Below are positions 1 to 7,274 of a stretch of DNA of 35,410 nucleotides, one piece after another (position 1 is the first letter of the stretch; each line of letters starts with the position of its first letter). Under the pieces are notes generated by a model. It was not told the DNA's origin, did no database searches, and saw nothing but the letters and a program-made list of their open reading frames with translations. This DNA is from Palsa-851 sp035534435 (GTDB lineage Bacteria > Chloroflexota > Dormibacteria > Aeolococcales > Aeolococcaceae): positions 1-35,410 of the forward strand of contig DATLRX010000103.1 in assembly GCA_035534435.1 (NCBI GenBank), in the 5' to 3' direction. The position numbers and the translations under genes were made by a program.

Positions 1-75
1 CTCCACGGTGCGGTGATGGGCCTGGTTGGCGTTGCGGATGCGGGTCAGCATGTCCGCGATGCTGTCACTGGTCAT
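1..75 (-). CDS. rpsH: 30S ribosomal protein S8, N-terminal 25 codons (cut by window edge)
   Basis: The reverse complement of the first 75 bases reads MTSDSIADMLTRIRNANQAH and onward, the characteristic S8 N-terminus. S8 binds the central domain of 16S rRNA and in many bacteria represses translation of its own spc operon. The ATG lies 3 bases after the rpsN stop (79-81), so it is the next gene of the same operon. The rest of the gene is outside the window. Confidence 0.93.
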   Translation of the reverse strand, partial: MTSDSIADMLTRIRNANQAHHRTVE

Positions 76-78
76 GGC

Positions 79-264
79 TCACCACGAACTCTTCTGGACG
101 CCAGGAATCTGACCGATGCTGGCGAGTTGACGGAAACAGATGCGGCACATGCCGAACTTGCGCATGTAGGCGCGCGGACGCCCGCAGACACCGCACCGAT
201 GGTGCGCCTGCGTCGAGTAGCGCGCCGGTCGATTCGCCTTGGCGATCAACGACTTCTTTGCCAT
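79..264 (-). CDS. rpsN: 30S ribosomal protein S14, zinc-binding (type Z)
   Basis: A 61-residue protein, the usual length of the short S14 form. It contains CGVCGR and CRICFR, the two CxxC pairs that bind one zinc ion, so it is the zinc-dependent paralogue (rpsZ/type Z) and not the roughly 90-100 residue C-minus form. S14 joins late in assembly of the 30S head. It lies between rplE (3-base gap) and rpsH. No second S14 gene is visible in this window. Confidence 0.96.
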   Translation of the reverse strand: MAKKSLIAKANRPARYSTQAHHRCGVCGRPRAYMRKFGMCRICFRQLASIGQIPGVQKSSW

Positions 265-267
265 CGC

Positions 268-831
268 TCAGTTCTTCCTGAAGGGCATGCCGAGCCCGGT
301 GAGGAGCGCACGGCCCTCCGCGTCGGTGCGGGCTGTGGTCACGATGCATACCTCCAACCCACGCAACTTGTCGATCTTGTCGTAGTCGATCTCCGGGAAC
401 ACGAGTTGCTCGCGCAACCCGAGGGTGTAGTTGCCGTGGCCGTCGAACGCCTTCGAGTCGACACCGCGGAAGTCGCGGATGCGGGGCAACGCGACGTTGA
501 GCAGCTTGTCGAGGAAGTCGTACATGCGACGTCCGCGAAGGGTCACCTTGATGCCGATCGGCATGCCCTCGCGGAGCTTGAAGGCCGCGACGGACTTGCG
601 CGCACGGATCACGATCGGTGCCTGCCCCGTGATCTGTTTGAGATCCGAGATCGCGGCATCGATCGCGCGCGCGTTCGTGATCGCCTCACCCATGCCGATG
701 TTGACGACGACCTTCTCGATCGCCGGCACCTGCATGGCGTTGAGGTAGCGGAACTCGGCCACGAGCGCGGGGACGATCTCGTCCACGTAGCGGCGGCGGA
801 GACGCGGGAGCTCAGCGACTGCGGTGGCCAT
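268..831 (-). CDS. rplE: 50S ribosomal protein L5
   Basis: 187 residues starting MATAVAEL, matching the usual L5 length of about 180. L5 binds 5S rRNA and contacts the P-site tRNA in the central protuberance. Family motifs include KVVVNIGMGEA near the N-terminus, ITGQAPIVIRARKSVAAFKLREG in the middle (only partly quoted here as a family signature) and the C-terminal GLREQLVFPEI. I chose the ATG at 829-831, although the frame stays open further upstream, because it overlaps the rplX stop by one base (TGATG), a coupling arrangement, and gives the family N-terminus. Confidence 0.96.
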   Translation of the reverse strand: MATAVAELPRLRRRYVDEIVPALVAEFRYLNAMQVPAIEKVVVNIGMGEAITNARAIDAAISDLKQITGQAPIVIRARKSVAAFKLREGMPIGIKVTLRGRRMYDFLDKLLNVALPRIRDFRGVDSKAFDGHGNYTLGLREQLVFPEIDYDKIDKLRGLEVCIVTTARTDAEGRALLTGLGMPFRKN

Positions 832-1235
832 CAGACCTGCGCCCTGTCGTAGTGCTCGCCGCACTTCTTGCAGACGATCACGCGACGCCCCAGCTCGTCC
901 ACGCCGTGGGCGATGCGGGTGCGCTTGTCGCAGCGATTGCACACGAGCATGACGTTGCTGTAGCTGATGGGCCCGTCGAAGTCGACGATGCCGCCCTGGA
1001 TGTTGCCCTGGACACCCGAGCGGGTGTGGCGCTTGAGCAGGTTGACACCGCGAACGGCGACACGCTGCTGCTCGGGGAGGACGCGCTCGACGACGCCGCG
1101 CTTGCCCTTGTCCTTGCCGCTGAGCACCTCGACGTTGTCACCCTGCCGGATGTCGAGCGGACGGAGATGTCCACCAGCCCATCCCTCATGGCGAAGCGTG
1201 GCCCGGCGCCTGCGTTCGACGCGTGGCGTGGGCAT
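831..1235 (-). CDS. rplX: 50S ribosomal protein L24, with N-terminal extension
   Basis: 134 residues. The KOW-type core begins around residue 26 (RPLDIRQGDNVEVLSGKDKG). The C-terminal part has CNRC and CKKC, a possible zinc ribbon seen in many bacterial L24 proteins. L24 is an early assembly initiator binding 23S rRNA near the tunnel exit. Typical L24 starts at the core. Here about 25 extra, arginine-rich residues precede it, and I find no ATG, GTG or TTG in frame between the ATG at 1235 and the core, so the extension seems real. The start is one base after the rplN stop. Confidence 0.93.
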   Translation of the reverse strand: MPTPRVERRRRATLRHEGWAGGHLRPLDIRQGDNVEVLSGKDKGKRGVVERVLPEQQRVAVRGVNLLKRHTRSGVQGNIQGGIVDFDGPISYSNVMLVCNRCDKRTRIAHGVDELGRRVIVCKKCGEHYDRAQV

Positions 1236-1236
1236 G

Positions 1237-1605
1237 TCAGATGACCTCCGGCGCGAGGCTGACGATCTTCATGAAGTTGCGCTCGCGCAGCTCGCGCGCG
1301 ACCGGGCCGAAGATGCGCGATCCGCGCGGGTTGTTCTGCGGAGTGATCAGCACGGCGGCGTTCTCGTCGAAGCGGATGTTGCTGCCGTCGGGCCGCTTGT
1401 ACTCCTTGGTGGTGCGCACGACGACCGCGCGCACCACATCGCCTTTCTTGACCTGCGCGTTCGGCTGCGCGACCTTGACGGTGCCGATGATCACATCGCC
1501 GACGGACGCGTACTTGCGATAGCTGCCGCCGAGCACGCGGATGCAGAGCAACTCGCGCGCTCCGCTGTTGTCGGCCACTTTAAGAACCGATTCCTGCTGG
1601 ATCAT
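1237..1605 (-). CDS. rplN: 50S ribosomal protein L14
   Basis: 122 residues starting MIQQESVLKVADNSGARELL, an almost universal L14 N-terminus, and the full family length. L14 sits at the subunit interface, forming bridges with 16S rRNA. The frame is open upstream but the ATG at 1605 is one base after the rpsQ stop (TGA-C-ATG), the same spacing used at rplX. Confidence 0.97.
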   Translation of the reverse strand: MIQQESVLKVADNSGARELLCIRVLGGSYRKYASVGDVIIGTVKVAQPNAQVKKGDVVRAVVVRTTKEYKRPDGSNIRFDENAAVLITPQNNPRGSRIFGPVARELRERNFMKIVSLAPEVI

Positions 1606-1606
1606 G

Positions 1607-1873
1607 TCAGCGCGCCTTTTCCAGAACTTCGGCGACGCGCCAGCGGATCTCCTTCGAGATCGGCCGCGTCTCGATGATCCGCACGCGATCACCGACGCCG
1701 CAGCTCTCGTCGTCGTGCACCTTGAACCGGCGGGTGTGCCGGACGACCTTCTTGTAGAGGGGGTGCGGCTTGAGCACCTGCACCACCACGATCACCGTCT
1801 TGTCCATCTTGTCGCTCACGACCACGCCGTCGCGAACCTTGCGACGGGTGCGAGCCGGGGTCGCGTCAGTCAT
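1607..1873 (-). CDS. rpsQ: 30S ribosomal protein S17
   Basis: 88 residues with the OB-fold S17 signature GVVVSDKMDKTVIV and the conserved RHTRRFKVHDD segment. S17 binds 16S rRNA early in assembly. Two ATGs are possible (1879 and 1873). The AGGAG just upstream sits 7 bases before the ATG at 1873 but only one base before the ATG at 1879, so 1873 is preferred. The gene overlaps the end of rpmC by 8 bases. Confidence 0.94.
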   Translation of the reverse strand: MTDATPARTRRKVRDGVVVSDKMDKTVIVVVQVLKPHPLYKKVVRHTRRFKVHDDESCGVGDRVRIIETRPISKEIRWRVAEVLEKAR

Positions 1874-2276
1874 CGACATGCTCCTGATCGTCGGCGGCAT
1901 CGGCGACCTCCACCTCGGGCTCGGGGGACTCGACGACGGGAACCGCAGCCGGCACAACCGCAGGAACCTGCAGGCGCGGCGCGGCCTTTGCTTTCGCTTT
2001 CGGCTTGGGCTTCTCGGCCTTCGCGGGCGCAGCCGGCCTGGCCGCGGCGGCGAGCAGCAGCTCCGGCCGGAGGCCGCGCTCGATCTCGATCCTCACGGTC
2101 ATCGTGCGCGCGATCTCGTGGCGGATCTCGCGCACCTGACGGTGGTTCTCGACCTGGCCCGTGGCCTGCTGGAAGCGCACCTCGAAGAGCCGGCGGCGCT
2201 GCTTGTTGAGGTGGTCATCGAGCTCGGGCACCGTCATGCGGCGCAACTCGGTGAGCGCATCGCCCTGCTTCGTCAT
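1866..2276 (-). CDS. rpmC: 50S ribosomal protein L29 with long C-terminal tail
   Basis: 136 residues, about twice the usual 60-70. Residues 8-68 are the L29 helical hairpin (LTELRRMTVPELDDHL, then LFEVRFQQATGQVENHRQVR). From about residue 75 to the end is a low-complexity tail, first Ala/Pro/Lys (KAEKPKPKAKAKAAP) and then acidic (ESPEPEVEVADAADDQE). L29 lies at the peptide tunnel exit, where trigger factor and SRP dock on the L23/L29 side, so a flexible tail could reach nascent chains; that is inference. The ATG overlaps the rplP stop as ATGA. Confidence 0.92.
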   Translation of the reverse strand: MTKQGDALTELRRMTVPELDDHLNKQRRRLFEVRFQQATGQVENHRQVREIRHEIARTMTVRIEIERGLRPELLLAAAARPAAPAKAEKPKPKAKAKAAPRLQVPAVVPAAVPVVESPEPEVEVADAADDQEHVDD

Positions 2277-2710
2277 ACCGTCGCCTCCAGATCGGCGCCG
2301 GTCTCTTCGCGCTGCAGGAATCGGGTCTTGATCGGCAGCTTGAACGCTGCGAGGCGCATGGCCTCCTGCGCGGTCTCGCGAGTCACGCCGGCCATCTCGA
2401 AGAGCACGCGACCGGGGAGCACGACGGCCACCCAGCCCTCGGGCTGGCCCTTGCCGCTTCCCATCCGCGTCTCGGCGGGCTTCTTCGTGAACGCATGGTC
2501 GGGGAACACGCGGATCCAGATCTTGCCGCCGCGCTTGACGTGCCGGGTCATGGCGCGCCGGGCGGCCTCGATCTGCCGGTTCGTCATCCAGCACTGCTCG
2601 GTCGCCTGCAGCCCGAACGTGCCGAAGTCGAGCTTGTTGCCGCGCTGGGCGGCGCCGGTGCGGCGTCCGCGGTGGAGCTTGCGGTGCTTGGTCCGCTTGG
2701 GCATCAACAT
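2273..2710 (-). CDS. rplP: 50S ribosomal protein L16
   Basis: 145 residues starting MLMPKRTKHRKLHRGRRTG, a standard L16 N-terminus. L16 binds near the A-site tRNA elbow and is a late-assembly protein. GGKIWIRVFPDHAFTKKPAE and GKGQPEGWVA are family motifs. The ATG at 2710 is chosen over 2704 because a GGAGG lies 8 bases upstream. That Shine-Dalgarno is made from the run of glutamate codons that ends rpsC. Confidence 0.95.
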   Translation of the reverse strand: MLMPKRTKHRKLHRGRRTGAAQRGNKLDFGTFGLQATEQCWMTNRQIEAARRAMTRHVKRGGKIWIRVFPDHAFTKKPAETRMGSGKGQPEGWVAVVLPGRVLFEMAGVTRETAQEAMRLAAFKLPIKTRFLQREETGADLEATV

Positions 2711-2713
2711 CGC

Positions 2714-3721
2714 TTACTCCTCCTCCTCTTCGACGACTTCGGCGGGGACGTCGGCCTTGCTCGCCGGCTTCTTCGGCGCGCGAGCGGCGGAGGTGGGCTT
2801 CTTCGCCGCAACCGGCTTGCGGCGCGCCGGGGCACGTTTCGGGGTGAGCTTCTCGACCTTCTGTCCGTCCGCGGCGGGATCGACACCGGCGGCCGCGATG
2901 ACCTCCTCGTCCTCGTCGATCTCGACGACGTCGTCGGCCGGGACCTCGATCTCGACATCCGGCTCAGCCACCTCGAGCACCACCTCGACCTCTTCGGCCG
3001 GAGCCTCCACGATGCGTGGTGCCGCGACAGCAGCGCGATCCTCGAGGCTGCGATCCTCGGTGCGGTCCTTGCCGGCCGCGATCGGCTCACCCGTGGCGGT
3101 GACGTAGTCGCCGAGGTAGAGCCAGCACTGGACGCCGATGCGCCCGAATGTGGTTCGCGCCTCGGCCTTGCCGTAGTCGATGTTGGCCCGCAGCGTGTGC
3201 AGCGGCACGCGCCCGTCGCGGTCCCACTCGCGGCGGGACATCTCCGAGCCGCCGAGCCTGCCGCTGACCTGGATCTTCACGCCCTTCGCGCCGGCACGCA
3301 TGCTCCGCATCAGCGTCTGCTTGAGGGCGCGTCGGAAGGCGATGCGCTTCTCGAGCTGGGATGCGACGTTCTCCGCGACCAGTGTGGCGTCGAGCTCGGG
3401 CGTCTTGATCTCGTGGATCGTGACCCGTACCTTCTTGCCGGAGATGCGCTCGAGCTCGTCGCGGAGCGCGTCAACGGATGCGCCCTGCTTGCCGATGACG
3501 ATGCCGGGCTTCGCCGTCTGGATGATGACGGTGAGCTGGTTCGCGCTGCGCTCGGTCTCGATGCGCGCCAGACCGGCGTTGCGCAAACGGCTGCCGATCA
3601 GCCGGCGCATCGCGATGTCCTCATGGAGCAGCTTCGTGTACTCCTTGTCGGCGTACCAGCGGGCGTCCCAGTTGCGGTAGATCCCGAGGCGGAAACCGAT
3701 CGGGTTGACTTTCTGTCCCAT
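2714..3721 (-). CDS. rpsC: 30S ribosomal protein S3 with about 120-residue C-terminal extension
   Basis: 335 residues against the usual 210-230. The first about 212 residues are normal S3: MGQKVNPIGFRLG, then the KH type 2 domain with the GIVIGKQGASVDALRDEL loop, then the C-terminal S3 domain (VSGRLGGSEMSRRE, IDYGKAEARTTFG). S3 forms the mRNA entry helicase of the 30S with S4 and S5. Residues from about 215 are an acidic stretch (many Glu/Val/Asp), then a Lys/Ala/Pro stretch, ending in five glutamates. The ATG directly follows the rplV TAG with no gap. Confidence 0.95.
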   Translation of the reverse strand: MGQKVNPIGFRLGIYRNWDARWYADKEYTKLLHEDIAMRRLIGSRLRNAGLARIETERSANQLTVIIQTAKPGIVIGKQGASVDALRDELERISGKKVRVTIHEIKTPELDATLVAENVASQLEKRIAFRRALKQTLMRSMRAGAKGVKIQVSGRLGGSEMSRREWDRDGRVPLHTLRANIDYGKAEARTTFGRIGVQCWLYLGDYVTATGEPIAAGKDRTEDRSLEDRAAVAAPRIVEAPAEEVEVVLEVAEPDVEIEVPADDVVEIDEDEEVIAAAGVDPAADGQKVEKLTPKRAPARRKPVAAKKPTSAARAPKKPASKADVPAEVVEEEEE

Positions 3722-4231
3722 CTACTCCGCCTCTTCCGTGGGTTGCTTCGGCGTGCGACGGCGTACCGGACGTGGCTTTGCCGCAGTCGCGCCGGCACCG
3801 GTCGCCGGCGCGGCTGACGCAGCGGGGGTCACGATGGGCGCCGGCAGAACGGTGCGCGGCATCTTCACCGCGCTCCGGCGCCGGACGTTCGCCGGCATCT
3901 CGTCATCGGTGACGAACGCGCGCAGGTGGCTGGTGCGCTTGAAGATGCTGCCCGCCATGCCGCGCGGCTTGGCGCGCCAGCGCTTGATGATCATGGCGCC
4001 GTCAACCTCGACACGCGCGACGCGCAGCGACGATGCGTCGAGGTTGTAGTTGTGCTCCGCGTTGGCGGCAGCCGATTTGATCACCTTGGCGATGTCCGCG
4101 GCGGCGGATCGGGGCGAGAAGTTGAGCACCACCAGCGCCTCGGCCACGGGCAGGCCGGTGACCATCGCCGAGACGAGGCGAGCCTTGCGAGCGGTGGTGC
4201 GAACCCATTTCGCGGTTGCGACGACTTCCAT
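3722..4231 (-). CDS. rplV: 50S ribosomal protein L22 with C-terminal extension
   Basis: 169 residues. The core L22 fold covers about residues 1-112 (VRTTARKARLVSAMVTGLPV near the start, then the hairpin segment RVEVDGAMIIKRWRAKPRG that lines the exit tunnel). About 55 more residues follow, rich in Ala, Pro, Arg and Thr. L22 is a macrolide-relevant tunnel protein; the hairpin looks intact. The gene starts 8 bases after rpsS and abuts rpsC. Confidence 0.95.
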   Translation of the reverse strand: MEVVATAKWVRTTARKARLVSAMVTGLPVAEALVVLNFSPRSAAADIAKVIKSAAANAEHNYNLDASSLRVARVEVDGAMIIKRWRAKPRGMAGSIFKRTSHLRAFVTDDEMPANVRRRSAVKMPRTVLPAPIVTPAASAAPATGAGATAAKPRPVRRRTPKQPTEEAE

Positions 4232-4239
4232 CCCAGCCT

Positions 4240-4524
4240 CTACTTCAACGCCGTGCTGCGTTCGGTGTGATGCCCGTGTCCGCGATACCTGCGGGTGTGG
4301 GCGAACTCGCCGAGCTTGTGGCCGACCATCGTCTCGGTGATGAGCACCGGGACGTGCTTGCGCCCGTCGTGCACCGCGATCGTGTGGCCGACCATCTCCG
4401 GAAAGATGTCGCTGCGACGCGACCAGGTCTTGATGATCCGCTTCTCGCGGGACATGTTCAGCTGCTGCACCTTCTTGAGGAGGTGGTCATCGCAGAACGG
4501 ACCTTTCTTGAGCGAGCGTCCCAT
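4240..4524 (-). CDS. rpsS: 30S ribosomal protein S19
   Basis: 94 residues, full length. MGRSLKKGPFCDDHLLKKV is the standard S19 start, and ITETMVGHKLGEFAHTRRYRGHG is near-universal at the end. S19 binds the 16S head with S13 and contacts the A-site finger. The start is two bases after the rplB TAA. Confidence 0.97.
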   Translation of the reverse strand: MGRSLKKGPFCDDHLLKKVQQLNMSREKRIIKTWSRRSDIFPEMVGHTIAVHDGRKHVPVLITETMVGHKLGEFAHTRRYRGHGHHTERSTALK

Positions 4525-4526
4525 GG

Positions 4527-5351
4527 TTACTTGCCCCGCCGGCGCACGATCATGCGATCAGTGCTCTTGTTGTGACGCGTGCGGAAGCCGAGCGCCGGCT
4601 TGCCCCAGGGAGTCTGAGGATGACCGCCGGCGCCGCTTCGTCCCTCGCCACCACCGTGGGGGTGATCGAACGGGTTCATCGTCATGCCGCGGACGGAAGG
4701 ACGGATGCCACGCCAGCGCGACTTTCCCGCCTTGCCGACGACTTCGTTCTCGTGATCGACATTGCCGACCTGACCGATCGTCGCGCGGCAACGCACGTCG
4801 ACGAGACGGACCTCGCCGCTCGGCATGCGCACCTGGGCGTAGGCACCTTCCTTGGCGAGGAGTTGCGCCGCAGTGCCTGCACTGCGCACGAGCTGTCCCC
4901 CACGCCCGAGCTTGACCTCGAGGTTGTGGATGGTGGTACCGAGCGGGATGTTCATGATGGGCAGCGCGCATCCGGGGCGGATCTCGGCCGCGTCGCCGGA
5001 GCTGACCACGTCACCGACGGTGAGCCCGTGCGGCGACAGGATGTAGCGCTTGTCGCCGTCTGCGTAGACGACGAGCGCGATGCGCGCGCTGCGGTTGGGA
5101 TCGTATTCGATCGTCTTCACCTTCGCCGGGACGCCGTCCTTCTGGCGCTTGAAGTCGATGATCCGATAGGTCTTCTTGTGGCCTCCGCCCTGGTGGCGCA
5201 CGGTGATACGACCGGACGCGTTGCGACCGCTGTGCTTCTTGAGGTGCTCGACGAGTCCACGCTGCGGCGCTTCTCTCGTGACACCTTCGAAGCTGCTCAC
5301 CGACATGAAGCGGCGGCCGGGGCTCGTTGGCTTGTATTTCTTCGTGGGCAT
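4527..5351 (-). CDS. rplB: 50S ribosomal protein L2
   Basis: 274 residues, the normal length. L2 is needed for subunit association and peptidyl transferase function. Its OB and SH3-like domains show motifs such as GRITVRHQGGGHKKTYR and, in the C-terminal loop, MNPFDHPHGGGEGR, which contains the conserved histidine near the peptidyl transferase centre. It starts 3 bases after the rplW stop. Confidence 0.97.
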   Translation of the reverse strand: MPTKKYKPTSPGRRFMSVSSFEGVTREAPQRGLVEHLKKHSGRNASGRITVRHQGGGHKKTYRIIDFKRQKDGVPAKVKTIEYDPNRSARIALVVYADGDKRYILSPHGLTVGDVVSSGDAAEIRPGCALPIMNIPLGTTIHNLEVKLGRGGQLVRSAGTAAQLLAKEGAYAQVRMPSGEVRLVDVRCRATIGQVGNVDHENEVVGKAGKSRWRGIRPSVRGMTMNPFDHPHGGGEGRSGAGGHPQTPWGKPALGFRTRHNKSTDRMIVRRRGK

Positions 5352-5354
5352 TAG

Positions 5355-5675
5355 CTAGACGCCTTCAAACAAGCCTTCGATCTTCTGGCCTTCGCCGAGA
5401 GTCACGATTGCCTTCTTCCAGTCGGGGCTCTTGCCGATGACGCGCGTCTGACCGCGCGAACGCCGGCGCGCCTTGCCGCGAACGTTGATGGTGTTGACCT
5501 CGACGACGGTGATCTTCTGATCCACGAACGCCTCTTCGATGGCGCGGCGGATCTGGATCTTCGTGGCCGAGGGATGGCAGCGGAACACGTAGCGTCCGGA
5601 CGCCATCGACGCGTACGACTTCTCGCTGATCACCGGAAGCACGAGGACCTGCTCGAAGTTGAGGCCGGCGGTCAT
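5355..5675 (-). CDS. rplW: 50S ribosomal protein L23
   Basis: 106 residues. VLVLPVISEKSYASMASGRY and IQIRRAIEEAF match L23, a tunnel-exit protein that docks trigger factor and SRP. The start ATG at 5675 overlaps the rplD stop (ATGA). The frame is open far upstream, but that part is antisense-like composition within rplD. Confidence 0.95.
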   Translation of the reverse strand: MTAGLNFEQVLVLPVISEKSYASMASGRYVFRCHPSATKIQIRRAIEEAFVDQKITVVEVNTINVRGKARRRSRGQTRVIGKSPDWKKAIVTLGEGQKIEGLFEGV

Positions 5676-6295
5676 GCGAACGCCTCCTCGATGTGCTCGA
5701 TGGCATCGCGCGTGACGATGACGGTCTCGGCGATGAGCAGGTCGCGCACCGACAGATTGCCCGCGAGCGTGACCTGAACCTCGGTGATATTGCGCGCGCT
5801 CTTCTCGAGCATCTCGTTGTGCGACCCGAGCACCACGAGAACGCGCTTGCCGGCGTCGACGGTGCGCAGCATCGCGGTCACCGCGCTCGTCTGCGGCACG
5901 TCGAGCGTGAACGCCTCGAGCACGACCACACCGCCGTCCTGCGCCTTCGCGGAGAGCGCGCTGCGGAGCGCGAGGCGACGCTGCTTGCGAGGCATGTCCA
6001 TGCGGTACGAGCGCGGGTGCGGCCCGAAGACAACACCACCGCCCTCCCACTGCGGAGACCGGGTCGAGCCCTGGCGCGCGCGGCCGGTGCCCTTCTGGCG
6101 CCACGGCTTGCGACCACCGCCACGCACCTCGCTGCGTGTCTTGGTGGACGACGTTCCCTGCCGGGAGTTCGCGAGCTGGCGCAGGAGCGCCTGGTGCATC
6201 ACGGGCTCGTTCGGCTCGATGCCGAACACCGCCTCGGGGAGATCGACGCTACCGGTCACAGCGCCGGCCTGATCGACAACTCTCGCGGTGCTCAT
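5672..6295 (-). CDS. rplD: 50S ribosomal protein L4
   Basis: 207 residues, usual L4 length. TRSEVRGGGRKPWRQKGTGR and ARQGSTRSPQWEGGGVVFGP are the conserved tunnel loop. L4 binds 23S domain I. In E. coli it also represses the S10 operon; whether that happens here cannot be read from the sequence. The ATG overlaps the rplC stop as ATGA. Confidence 0.96.
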   Translation of the reverse strand: MSTARVVDQAGAVTGSVDLPEAVFGIEPNEPVMHQALLRQLANSRQGTSSTKTRSEVRGGGRKPWRQKGTGRARQGSTRSPQWEGGGVVFGPHPRSYRMDMPRKQRRLALRSALSAKAQDGGVVVLEAFTLDVPQTSAVTAMLRTVDAGKRVLVVLGSHNEMLEKSARNITEVQVTLAGNLSVRDLLIAETVIVTRDAIEHIEEAFA

Positions 6296-6933
6296 TCAGC
6301 GCCTCCGAGAGTCGCGGAGCGATCGGAGTCACGGACCATGACCACGCCGTTCTTGTGTCCGGGAACCGACCCGTGCACGAGCAGCAGGTTGCGCTCGCCG
6401 TCGACGCGAACGATCTCGAGGTTGCGCACCGTCACCTGCGACGCACCGTGATGACCGGCCATCTTCAGGCCCTTGAAGACACGCGCAGCGTCTGTCGAGC
6501 CGATCGACCCCGCCTGTTTGATGTTGTGCGATCCGTGCGACACGGGGCCGCGATGGAAGTTGTGGCGCTTGTGCTGCCCCGAGAATCCCTTGCCCTGGCT
6601 CACGCCGGTCACATCGATGCGCTGCCCCGCGGTGAACATCTCGACGCTGAGCCGCGTGCCGACGGCCACATCTCCGGCGTCGCGCAACTCCTGCAGCGTT
6701 CGCTGGGGTTGCAGACCGGCGCGCTTGAAATGCCCGCGCATCGGCTTGGGCGTGCGCTTGAGAGTCTTGTCGCCGAAGCCGAGTTGCACGGCCTCGTACC
6801 CGTCGACCGGGACCGTCTTGCGCTGCACGACGTTGCACGAGTCGGCCTCGAGCACCGTCACGGGAACCGACGTCCCCTGCGGTGTGAAGATCTGTGTCAT
6901 GCCCACCTTGCGGGCGAGAATCCCTTTGCTCAC
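6292..6933 (-). CDS. rplC: 50S ribosomal protein L3
   Basis: 213 residues. The N-terminus is SKGILARKVGMTQIFTPQG, with later motifs VTGVSQGKGFSG and HRGPVSHGSHNIKQAGSIG, all L3 signatures. L3 starts 50S assembly and its loop approaches the peptidyl transferase centre. The start codon is GTG (6931-6933), overlapping the rpsJ TGA as GTGA. Confidence 0.96.
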   Translation of the reverse strand: MSKGILARKVGMTQIFTPQGTSVPVTVLEADSCNVVQRKTVPVDGYEAVQLGFGDKTLKRTPKPMRGHFKRAGLQPQRTLQELRDAGDVAVGTRLSVEMFTAGQRIDVTGVSQGKGFSGQHKRHNFHRGPVSHGSHNIKQAGSIGSTDAARVFKGLKMAGHHGASQVTVRNLEIVRVDGERNLLLVHGSVPGHKNGVVMVRDSDRSATLGGAE

Positions 6934-7235
6934 AGCTTGATCTCGATGTTCACGCCACTCGGCAGGTTGAGCCGCATGAGCGCGTCGACGACCTTGGGAT
7001 TGGCGTCGAGGATGTCGAGGATCCGCTTGTGCGTGCGCATCTCGAACTGCTCGCGCGAGTCCTTGTCGATGAACGGCGAGCGCACGACGGTGTACTTGTT
7101 GATGCTGGTCGGCAGCGGCACCGGTCCCGCGACACGCGTGCCCGTCCGGGTAGCCGTCTCCACGATCTTGGACGCGGCCTGGTCAAGGACGCGGTGATCG
7201 TAAGCCTTGAGGCGGATGCGGATCTTCTGGGGCAC
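6930..7235 (-). CDS. rpsJ: 30S ribosomal protein S10 (NusE)
   Basis: 101 residues: KIRIRLKAYDHRVLDQAASK and GPVPLPTSINKYTVVRSP are diagnostic of S10, which is in the 30S head and also acts in antitermination with NusB. The start codon is GTG (7233-7235). The gene follows tuf after 39 bases. A GAGGA lies about 14 bases upstream of the start, further than usual, so translation may rely partly on its position in the operon. Confidence 0.95.
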   Translation of the reverse strand: MPQKIRIRLKAYDHRVLDQAASKIVETATRTGTRVAGPVPLPTSINKYTVVRSPFIDKDSREQFEMRTHKRILDILDANPKVVDALMRLNLPSGVNIEIKL

Positions 7236-7274
7236 GGCGGTTCTGGTGTTCCTCTGCTCTGGTTCTGGTCTTGC

